From Casp-actino8 sp040381935 (GTDB lineage: Bacteria; Actinomycetota; Acidimicrobiia; Acidimicrobiales; Ilumatobacteraceae), in contig JBEIGJ010000090.1 in assembly GCA_040381935.1 (NCBI GenBank), positions 1 to 7,989 of the forward strand: 7,989 bases of DNA, given 5' to 3'. This document shows, one piece after another, positions 1-5,066 of the stretch. Under the pieces are notes generated by a model that was not told where the DNA came from, searched no databases, and worked only from the letters and a program-made list of their open reading frames with translations. Both the position numbers and the translations under genes were made by a program. Position 1 is the stretch's first letter; each line of letters starts with the position of its first letter.

Positions 1-131
1 AGATGCCTCTGTGGCGTGTGTTGCCTACGGCATATTGGGCGGGGTACGTCGATAACCGCCTTCGCGTAAAGATCGGACAAGTCCTTTGGGTATCAAGCTT
101 GTAGTCGCGGTGACGGATGGCGATTGGTTCG

Positions 132-149
132 CCATTGAGCTACGAGCGC
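132..149 (-). repeat. 18-bp copy of the tRNA-Arg 5' end
   Basis: CCATTGAGCTACGAGCGC at 132-149 is identical to 660-677, the 5' acceptor strand and D-arm start of tRNA-Arg(ACG). The flanking bases differ on both sides (131 g against 659 t, 150 c against 678 a), so the identity is exactly 18 bp. Both copies have the same orientation. No other part of the tRNA is present nearby, so this is a fragment and not a gene. It may be left over from a recombination or integration event at the tRNA. Confidence 0.75.
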
Positions 150-313
150 CTACAGCGATTCTACGGTCGGCAACTACTCTGATCATCGTTGTAAATGAGA
201 ATCGCAATCTCGAAGTTGACTAGCCACGACGTCTCGATGAGTCTGAACACCGATCGTCTCCATTCAGGTACCTCATCAACGACAATTGGAGGTCGTCGGT
301 GATGAGGAATGGA

Positions 314-319
314 TAGACT
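314..319 (+). promoter_or_regulatory. -10 box of leaderless zinc-ribbon gene
   Basis: TAGACT matches the actinobacterial TAnnnT -10 pattern and is followed by exactly six bases before the ATG at 326, which places the predicted transcription start on the A of the start codon. No Shine-Dalgarno lies at a useful distance; a GAGGA at 304-308 is about 17 nt away. No clear -35 element is visible. Confidence 0.4.
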
Positions 320-325
320 TTCGTC

Positions 326-586
326 ATGTCGAGCCAATGTCAAAGTTGTGGAATGCCCCTTCGAACCAAGAAGGCTGGTGATTGCCGGGGTACGGAGACC
401 GACGGCAGCAAGAGCGAGAAGTGGTGCAAACTCTGCTACGACCAAGGGATGTTCTTCGACTCCGACTGCACGCTCGAAACGATGCGCAGCATCGTCGACA
501 AAGCCTTGATCGAGAACGGGAGCGGTCGTGTTCTGAGATGGCTCGCCCAGCGGCAACTTCCACGGCTCGAACGATGGCGAATCTGA
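326..586 (+). CDS. Small zinc-ribbon protein
   Basis: An 86-residue protein with a four-cysteine zinc ribbon in its N-terminal half: Cys5-x2-Cys8 (CQSCGMPL) and Cys34-x2-Cys37 (CKLCYDQGMF), joined by the family-typical TDGSKSEKWC segment. The C-terminal half is helical and ends in LPRLERW, the basic/aromatic tail usual in this family of short 'putative zinc ribbon' proteins (Pfam Zn_ribbon_2 type, assigned from memory). Full length for the family. The zinc-binding role is inferred from the cysteines; the cellular job is not known. It sits alone between the degenerate left edge and tRNA-Arg and is transcribed towards the tRNA. The ATG at 326 is chosen because it starts immediately before the CQSC motif and has a -10 box six bases upstream, which suggests a leaderless message. 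Confidence 0.85.
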   Translation: MSSQCQSCGMPLRTKKAGDCRGTETDGSKSEKWCKLCYDQGMFFDSDCTLETMRSIVDKALIENGSGRVLRWLAQRQLPRLERWRI

Positions 587-604
587 GCCGACGCAAGGTT
601 CTCG

Positions 605-677
605 CGCGCTCGAAGGGACTCGAACCCCTAACCTTCTGATCCGTAGTCAGATGCTCTATCCATTGAGCTACGAGCGC
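605..677 (-). tRNA. tRNA-Arg (anticodon ACG)
   Basis: On the minus strand the sequence folds into a full cloverleaf. The acceptor stem is GCGCTCG (671-677) pairing with CGAGCGC (606-612), with discriminator G at 605. The anticodon stem is TCTGA/TCAGA with loop CTACGGA, giving anticodon ACG. The T-arm is AGGGG-TTCGAGT-CCCTT. ACG at position 34-36 implies A34-to-inosine editing (TadA) and decoding of CGU, CGC and CGA. CCA is not encoded. Its first 18 bases are duplicated at 132-149. Confidence 0.97.
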
Positions 678-686
678 AGGACTTGA

Positions 687-713
687 ATCCTAGGGGGCCG
701 AACTGTCTGCCAA
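687..713 (-). promoter_or_regulatory. Candidate tRNA-Arg promoter
   Basis: Reading the minus strand, TTGGCA (713-708; five of six matches to TTGACA) is followed after 15 bp by TAGGAT (692-687; TAnnnT), nine bases before the first base of the mature tRNA. The 15-bp spacer is short, which lowers confidence, but both boxes and the distance to the tRNA are reasonable. Confidence 0.4.
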
Positions 714-768
714 CACCTCTATCTCAGAGACCTCGGATATTGCGCCAATCAATCGACTTATGATCGAC

Positions 769-1863
769 TCAGGGAACAGGGCACCAGTTCGTGGTACACC
801 ACGGCCGCCAACTGTTGGAGCGCTGGTACACCACGTAGGCCAAGCGAATGTTGGTCTCGGCGTCCAGTAGTTGCGCCGGGTCCGAAATGCCGTAATTGCG
901 CATCCATGATTGATGAGCCAGCCAGTTCAGTTGGAACAAGCCGTAGCAGCAGAAGTTTTTGGCCGATGGCACCCAACGGCTCTCACGATAAACAACGTAG
1001 AAGGCGTTCTCTTCCAATTCATCGGGCCAGATATCGCGAACCAACTGCTCCATTTCAGCCCTGGAATAGCTCTTCGGCGGAGCCATACTCGCCGGAGGTG
1101 CTGTTGATGGACTCGGCGCTTTGGCCCCAGCTGGGAGACACAACGTTTCGCCAACGAGCAACATCGAGTTAGTGGTCTTGCCGTTCACGGCTGCCAAATC
1201 CTTGGCCGCAACCGAGTGCAGATTGCCAATGCGATTCCACGAGTCACCGGACTTGACCGTGTACTTACCTGAACATGAAGGCGCTGGCGTCGAAGTCTTT
1301 ACGGGAGGTTTGGTCGTCTTCACTGGTGGAGTGACGGCTCCGGGGGGCAAACAAATGTCCTCGCCCACGAGCAACGTATCTTTCACCGTGCGATTGTTGA
1401 CCCCGGCGATCAGCGATGCTTTGACGCCCGCAGCATCGGCAACGCCGAACCAGGAGTCACCGAGTTGGACGGTGTACTCACTGGCACAGACCACTGGCGG
1501 TGGGGATTCGGGCTCGGACTGAGTTGCTGGGACGGTCTCGGGGGCAGTAACCGGAACTGTTTCTGGAACCGTGATCACCACCGGGGGTTCGACTGCAGGA
1601 GTATCAGCTGACCCACCAGAGGGGTTGAACTGCACCACGGCCGCAGCTCCGCCGGAGTAGGCCACATCAACTGGCTGACCATCGTCGCGCATGGCCCAAG
1701 CAACAGGCGCCAAGAGCAAACCCAGGAGCGAGATGGCCGTAACGCGCCTTCGGAACTGATATTTCGACGTATCGCGAGGCGGCCGACCCATGGGTTGTGG
1801 CCGTTGCCGAGGATCGCGCGAGTAATTCGGGTCCTGATAGGAATAGTTGTTGTACGTGCTCAT
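769..1863 (-). CDS. Membrane-anchored LysM wall hydrolase
   Basis: A 364-residue predicted cell-wall protein. Order: a polar, Arg/Pro-rich cytoplasmic tail (1-40); a membrane segment or uncleaved signal (about 41-58, VTAISLLGLLLAPVAWAM); a Pro/Thr/Val-rich stalk (about 85-124); LysM 1 (130-172, YTVQLGDSW to DICLP); a PPVKTT linker; LysM 2 (201-244, YTVKSGDSW to TLCLP); and a C-terminal domain (267-364) with YRESRW (candidate catalytic Glu294) and CCYGLFQLN, the pattern of lysozyme/SLT-like transglycosylases in Actinobacteria. LysM binds peptidoglycan, and the C-domain would cleave it outside the membrane. Cysteines at 126/171 and 197/242 bracket each LysM; Cys305, 306, 356 and 361 lie in the enzyme domain. 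The ATG at 1863 is chosen; an in-frame GTG at 1872 is an alternative giving 367 residues. Neither has a good ribosome site. Peptidoglycan cleavage is inferred from motifs. Confidence 0.85.
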   Translation of the reverse strand: MSTYNNYSYQDPNYSRDPRQRPQPMGRPPRDTSKYQFRRRVTAISLLGLLLAPVAWAMRDDGQPVDVAYSGGAAAVVQFNPSGGSADTPAVEPPVVITVPETVPVTAPETVPATQSEPESPPPVVCASEYTVQLGDSWFGVADAAGVKASLIAGVNNRTVKDTLLVGEDICLPPGAVTPPVKTTKPPVKTSTPAPSCSGKYTVKSGDSWNRIGNLHSVAAKDLAAVNGKTTNSMLLVGETLCLPAGAKAPSPSTAPPASMAPPKSYSRAEMEQLVRDIWPDELEENAFYVVYRESRWVPSAKNFCCYGLFQLNWLAHQSWMRNYGISDPAQLLDAETNIRLAYVVYQRSNSWRPWCTTNWCPVP

Positions 1864-1964
1864 GCTGCTCACTCATTGGAGGGCTAGGCCCGCCACAACC
1901 AAGTGTGCTTCACCTATCCACGGTTCGCAACATCAAAAGGCGCTCCCGGACGAACCACTCAGCG

Positions 1965-1973
1965 TTATCCACA
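1965..1973 (+). promoter_or_regulatory. Single DnaA-box-like 9-mer
   Basis: TTATCCACA matches the strict DnaA-box consensus (TTATNCACA). It lies in the 188-bp gap between the LysM gene and tRNA-Ser(GCT) and overlaps an 11-bp palindrome, CACAGCCTGTG (1970-1980). A degenerate copy, CTATCCACG, is at 1914-1922. There is no cluster of boxes and no AT-rich unwinding region, so this is not an origin. It could be a regulatory DnaA site or chance. Confidence 0.3.
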
Positions 1974-2060
1974 GCCTGTGCGCAACGTTCGCCCAGCACA
2001 GCGTACAAAAGACAAAAAATATCCCCATGACGAGAAAAAGTCTCAAATGTTTGTCACTGG

Positions 2061-2151
2061 CGGAGAGGGTGGGATTTGAACCCACGGACCCCGTTTCGGG
2101 GGTCAACGTCTTAGCAGGACGTCCCGTTCAACCGTGCTCCGGCACCTCTCC
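2061..2151 (-). tRNA. tRNA-Ser (anticodon GCT)
   Basis: Class II cloverleaf of 91 nt on the minus strand. The acceptor is GGAGAGG (2145-2151) pairing with CCTCTCC (2062-2068), with discriminator G at 2061. The anticodon stem is ACGTC/GACGT with loop CTGCTAA, giving GCT, which reads AGC and AGU. The long variable arm is built on CCCCG-AAA-CGGGG (near 2089-2101), and the T-arm is GTGGG-TTCAAAT-CCCAC. The long variable arm confirms serine identity. It lies downstream of tRNA-Ser(TGA) on the same strand, 68 bp away, so the two may share a transcript. Confidence 0.97.
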
Positions 2152-2219
2152 CAGATGGTCGCTGAAGTGTACCGGCGCGCTGTGCCGCTCCAGCCACGAT
2201 CCAACAATCTCTCATCGTG

Positions 2220-2303
2220 CGGAACGGGAGGGATTCGAACCCCCGGGCCTTTTGAGCCGGCCGCTTTCAAGGCGGCTGCATTTGTCCACTCTGCCACCGT
2301 TCC
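2220..2303 (-). tRNA. tRNA-Ser (anticodon TGA)
   Basis: Class II cloverleaf of 84 nt on the minus strand. The acceptor is GGAACGG (2297-2303) pairing with CCGTTCC (2221-2227), with discriminator G at 2220. The anticodon stem is GCCGC/GCGGC with loop CTTGAAA, giving TGA, which reads UCA and wobble partners. The variable arm runs through GGC-TCAAAA-GGCC, and the T-arm is CGGGGGTTCGAATCCCTCC. A TAGCCT box (2316-2311) sits seven bases before the mature 5' end and could be its -10, but no -35 is evident; read-through from the dehydrogenase gene 45 bp upstream is the alternative. Confidence 0.97.
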
Positions 2304-2348
2304 GGAAGCAAGGCTAGCGACAAGTACCCTCACCGCCAGAGAGTCGTC

Positions 2349-3230
2349 TCAGATGATGATGCTGACTCCAAAAAGACGTTCGAATTCGGCGGCGTATTCC
2401 TCATCGGTCTTCGTTGCTCCGAGCGCAACCCATTCGGCATCGCTGATTTCGGGTCGGCGACCCAATAACTCGGGCCCACCCCATGACACCGGGTACCGCA
2501 GGCGAGGTCGATCAGTCTCGATAGCGCTCTTGATGACTGCTCCCACCTCGAAGGGGTCAGTGGCTTGAGCCATGCCGGCGGCGTAGAACTGAAAGAGTCG
2601 GCGATAGTGAGCGTCGTAGGCACCGGTGCTATTTGGAGCGTCGATATTTTTTGCGAAAATCGCTGACTTGGTGATACCGGGCTCGATGATGGCAACGCGA
2701 ATGTCGAACGGAGCCAACTCTTGGGCTAGTTCCTCACTCATTGCCTCTAAGGCCCACTTGGATGCGACGTATGGGGCTTGAGCCAAAGCGGCAAATCGTC
2801 CCACGACCGAGGACACATTGACGATGCACCCCGACCGTCGAGCCCGCATCGTCGGTGCAACTTCGCGAATACAGCGAACTGCTCCACACAAGTTGATGTT
2901 CATCACCTCGAGGAACATCTCGGGCGGGCACTCTTCGACGACTGCGTTGCCGCCGACACCAGCGTTGTTGACCAAGACATCCACATGGTCGACCTGGCCA
3001 AAGAGCAGAGCAAATCCTGCAGTGACACTTTGGTCATCGGCAATATCCATCTCGATCCACTCGATGGTCACACCAGCCTCATCAGCCATGGCCATCGCTT
3101 TGACCGCCCGGTCACGAGTACGAGTGGTGCCAAAGACGCGATAGCCATGACCAGCCAAATGAATCGCCGTGGCTCGACCAATTCCCGAGTTTGCTCCAGT
3201 GACGACGGCGATAGGTGAGGTTGCAGACAT
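2349..3230 (-). CDS. Short-chain dehydrogenase/reductase (SDR)
   Basis: A 293-residue classical SDR, an NAD(P)-dependent alcohol/ketone oxidoreductase with a Rossmann fold. Visible elements: the nucleotide loop TGANSGIG (11-18); a basic residue after strand 2 (GTTRT, Arg37), favouring NADP(H); Asp62 in the MDI motif; NNAG (88-91); the structural Asn in NINLCG (Asn113); the catalytic Ser in NVSS (140/141); YVASK (Tyr154, Lys158); and PG after the active site (184-185), followed by an unusual EPGITKSAI segment. The C-terminal part (about 200-293) is longer than in minimal SDRs and probably covers the substrate site. The substrate cannot be read from the sequence. It lies 41 bp downstream of pheA on the same strand, so co-transcription is possible, but its own -10 box (3237-3242) six bases before the ATG suggests a leaderless start as well. 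Confidence 0.93.
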   Translation of the reverse strand: MSATSPIAVVTGANSGIGRATAIHLAGHGYRVFGTTRTRDRAVKAMAMADEAGVTIEWIEMDIADDQSVTAGFALLFGQVDHVDVLVNNAGVGGNAVVEECPPEMFLEVMNINLCGAVRCIREVAPTMRARRSGCIVNVSSVVGRFAALAQAPYVASKWALEAMSEELAQELAPFDIRVAIIEPGITKSAIFAKNIDAPNSTGAYDAHYRRLFQFYAAGMAQATDPFEVGAVIKSAIETDRPRLRYPVSWGGPELLGRRPEISDAEWVALGATKTDEEYAAEFERLFGVSIII

Positions 3231-3236
3231 GCGCGA

Positions 3237-3242
3237 AGCCTA
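3237..3242 (-). promoter_or_regulatory. -10 box of leaderless SDR gene
   Basis: Minus strand TAGGCT (TAnnnT), then six bases (TCGCGC), then the ATG at 3230. This spacing would start the RNA at the A of the start codon. No Shine-Dalgarno is present between the box and the ATG, and no -35 is evident. Confidence 0.4.
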
Positions 3243-3271
3243 GAACCTGGGCGATCACCGAATCGCGTGAC

Positions 3272-4246
3272 TCACCGAATGTCAGTCCGTAACTGCTCGA
3301 TCCAATCGTCGGCTTGTTGCCAACGGATATCGGCATGCTCTCTGGTCGTGTGAGAGTGGGCCACATGTGCGGGGTACGAACCGAGAAATTTCACGCCCCC
3401 TTGTTTGGCGTGAAGAGCACGCAGCGCATCTGCCACCAATTCATCGGCAATGTGGCCGTCGAGATACATCACAAAGCAGTAATCCCCCAGCCCACCCGCC
3501 TTAGTTGGCCGCGAAAGCAAATGAGTGATGTTGACCCGACGAGCAGCAAACTCCTGAAGAATCGAAATCAGACTTCCGGGTTCATCGGCCCGCTGATAGA
3601 CCACGATTCCGGTGACATCGTGACCCGTCGGAGCAGGAATCCCCGATCTTCCCACCACGACAAACCGCGTCTGATTTCCCGCGTGGTCGGCAATATTGGT
3701 GGCCAATACCTCGAGACCGTAGAGGGCAGCCGCATTGCGCGGTGCAACTGCTGCTGTTTTCACATTTCCTTCGCTGGCCACCATCTTGGCCGCATCAGCC
3801 GTACTATTCGCCGCCCGGACCTCGGCCTGGGGAAGTTTCTCGCGTAAGAACCGATGGCACTGAGCAGTGGCAACAGGAATAGACAGCACAGTGTCAATGC
3901 CCGCCAACGTGGCTCCCGGTAAGGCCACCAGGCAGTGTTCGATATCAAGGACGATCTCCCGCTGAATGAGCAAGTCATAATCGAATGACAATGCATCCTG
4001 AGTGAAGTTCACCGTTCCCTCGATGGAATTCTCGATGGGTACCACCCCGAGGTCGACTGCTTCAGAGGCCACAGCGTCCAGAACATCGGGCACCGAGCGA
4101 AAAGCCACAAGTTCAGCCAAAGCCAAATCGGCCTGGGATCGAACCGCCTGCTCCGTAAAAGTGCCAAAGGGTCCGAAGAATCCCACCTTCGTCGCCGAGG
4201 TGAAGGCCTGTTGGCCAGAAGACTTTGACGATGGCACCGTGTTCAC
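3272..4246 (-). CDS. pheA: Prephenate dehydratase
   Basis: A 324-residue monofunctional prephenate dehydratase. It converts prephenate to phenylpyruvate, the committed step to phenylalanine, in the cytoplasm. The catalytic domain spans about 20-200: GFFGPFGTFTEQA (22-34), VPIENSIEGTV (69-79) and the signature NQTRFVVVGR (191-200) with the catalytic Thr of TRF at 193. An ACT regulatory domain follows (about 211-290): DEPGSLISIL (221-230) is the equivalent of the GALV effector-binding loop, and LSRPTK (244-249) retains the SRP of the ESRP motif, so feedback inhibition by phenylalanine is expected. There is no chorismate mutase domain. A tail of some 30 residues continues past the usual FLGSYP end; it is polar and probably helical. 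The start is a GTG at 4246 with no ribosome site but a TAGCCT box seven bases upstream. Divergent from larB. Confidence 0.95.
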   Translation of the reverse strand: MNTVPSSKSSGQQAFTSATKVGFFGPFGTFTEQAVRSQADLALAELVAFRSVPDVLDAVASEAVDLGVVPIENSIEGTVNFTQDALSFDYDLLIQREIVLDIEHCLVALPGATLAGIDTVLSIPVATAQCHRFLREKLPQAEVRAANSTADAAKMVASEGNVKTAAVAPRNAAALYGLEVLATNIADHAGNQTRFVVVGRSGIPAPTGHDVTGIVVYQRADEPGSLISILQEFAARRVNITHLLSRPTKAGGLGDYCFVMYLDGHIADELVADALRALHAKQGGVKFLGSYPAHVAHSHTTREHADIRWQQADDWIEQLRTDIR

Positions 4247-4253
4247 TGGGCCA

Positions 4254-4259
4254 AGGCTA
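4254..4259 (-). promoter_or_regulatory. -10 box of leaderless pheA
   Basis: Minus strand TAGCCT (TAnnnT) followed by seven bases and the GTG start at 4246. This matches the arrangement at the SDR and zinc-ribbon genes. The upstream spacer region contains the palindrome at 4266-4278. Confidence 0.38.
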
Positions 4260-4265
4260 GGGGTT

Positions 4266-4278
4266 CCTCGGGCCGAGG
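4266..4278. promoter_or_regulatory. 13-bp palindrome between pheA and larB
   Basis: CCTCGGGCCGAGG is a perfect inverted repeat around a central base. It lies in the short divergent gap (4247-4313), just upstream of the pheA -10 box, where a bound repressor could affect pheA, larB or both. It could equally be a GC-rich coincidence; no second copy was noticed in the window. Confidence 0.3.
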
Positions 4279-4313
4279 CTGGGGTGGTTAAGAACTAGTG
4301 GCAGGATGTGATG

Positions 4314-5066
4314 ATGGATGCTGAAACCTTGCGTCATCTTCTGGAGTCCGTCTCATCAGGGGATCTGTCCCCCGATGCGGCCGTGGAACGCCTCCGACGA
4401 TTGCCCTACGGCGATGTGGGCGACGCGTTGGTCGATCATCACCGACACTTGCGCCAAGGGGCACCAGAGGCGGTCTACGGACCCGGAAAATCCCCTGAGC
4501 AGTGTGTCCTCATCGTCGAGGAACTGCTGACCCATGGGACGGGACCAGTGCTGGTCACCCGCACCACCGAAGATCAACGCAAAGCATTAGAGGGAGCATT
4601 CGGCTCTGCTGAACAGGCCAGTACTTCCATGCTCTGGCGCGCCCCCGAGTCGTGGTACACCGGCCGGGCGCTGGTGATGTCAGCGGGCACTGCGGATGTT
4701 CCCGTCGTTGATGAATGTCTCCTCACCTTGCGTGCTCACGGTATTCCTGCTGCCCGAATCACCGATGTCGGCGTGGCTGGACTGCACCGTCTCCTTGATC
4801 GTCTCGATGACGTCCTCGCAGCCGACATCATCGTGGTGGTGGCCGGTATGGAAGGCGCACTGGCCAGTGTCATCGGTGGATTGAGTGGCAAACCCGTCAT
4901 TGCCGTGCCGACCAACGTCGGATATGGATCCGGTTTGGATGGAGTCACTGCCCTTTTGGCCATGCACGCCACCTGCGCCAACGGCATCACGGTGGTTGGA
5001 ATCGACAATGGATACGGGGCGGGATGCGCAGTGGCACGTATTCTGCGCCCTGCCGCAGGCCGATGA
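4314..5066 (+). CDS. larB: Nickel-pincer cofactor synthase LarB
   Basis: A 250-residue LarB, pyridinium-3,5-biscarboxylic acid mononucleotide synthase. It carboxylates and hydrolyses nicotinic acid adenine dinucleotide to make the precursor of the nickel-pincer nucleotide (NPN). The N-terminal part has the family signature PYGDVGDALVDHHRHLRQGA (31-50), then PEAVYGPGKSPEQ. The C-terminal PurE/AIR-carboxylase-like domain starts at SAGTADVPVVDE (123-134) and carries AGMEGALASVIGGL (177-190), PVIAVPTNVGYG (194-205) and CANGITVVGIDNGYGAG (221-237). Cys221 in this last motif corresponds to the cysteine that forms the covalent adduct in the Lactobacillus enzyme (recalled). Three in-frame starts exist (GTG 4308, ATG 4311, ATG 4314); 4314 is chosen because AGGA at 4303-4306 is seven bases away. 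It overlaps larC by ATGA. Confidence 0.94.
   Translation: MDAETLRHLLESVSSGDLSPDAAVERLRRLPYGDVGDALVDHHRHLRQGAPEAVYGPGKSPEQCVLIVEELLTHGTGPVLVTRTTEDQRKALEGAFGSAEQASTSMLWRAPESWYTGRALVMSAGTADVPVVDECLLTLRAHGIPAARITDVGVAGLHRLLDRLDDVLAADIIVVVAGMEGALASVIGGLSGKPVIAVPTNVGYGSGLDGVTALLAMHATCANGITVVGIDNGYGAGCAVARILRPAAGR

Larger units (their letters stand above)
1..325. other. Gene-poor left edge, possibly degenerate
   Basis: No intact gene is supported here. On the plus strand a short frame opens near 86 (TTG), reads GIKLVVAVTDGDWF and stops at 221-223. Its opening resembles, from memory, the N-termini of a family of HNH-type putative endonucleases that begin with a 'V(A/G)VTDxDW(F/Y)' strand, but the rest of such a protein is absent. 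The similarity ends where an 18-bp piece of tRNA-Arg begins (132). On the minus strand, about 300 down to 161 reads a protein-like stretch (EVPEWRRSVFRLIETSWLVN and about 17 more residues) that I do not recognise and that has no good start. Both could be gene remnants, and both could be chance. Confidence 0.4.

Noticed and set aside
161..556. 131-codon open frame on the minus strand
   Set aside because: Most of it is antisense to the zinc-ribbon gene and has low-complexity composition there; only the last 40 codons look protein-like, and those are reported as a weak finding.
679..692. T-arm-like AGGATTCAAGTCCT just upstream of tRNA-Arg
   Set aside because: It has one extra base in the loop, only a 3-4 bp stem and no other cloverleaf parts; part of it is better explained as the -10 box of the tRNA promoter.
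1121..1522. 133-codon plus-strand frame within the LysM gene
   Set aside because: It lies opposite the LysM repeats and linkers, whose domain signatures are unmistakable on the minus strand.
2027..2050. Hairpin GAGA-CTTTT-TCTC with T-tracts after tRNA-Ser(GCT), considered as a terminator
   Set aside because: The stem is only 4 bp without GC clamp, and the T-run is separated from it by GC-containing sequence; too weak to call.
1847..2317. 156-codon plus-strand frame across two tRNA genes
   Set aside because: It reads through the antisense of both tRNA-Ser genes, and typical tRNA-antisense peptides such as GFEPTDP and GFEPPG are visible.
3255..3280. 9-bp direct repeat TCACCGAAT (3255-3263 and 3272-3280)
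   Set aside because: Only two short copies, one overlapping the pheA stop codon; no third copy and no palindromic arrangement strong enough to suggest an operator.
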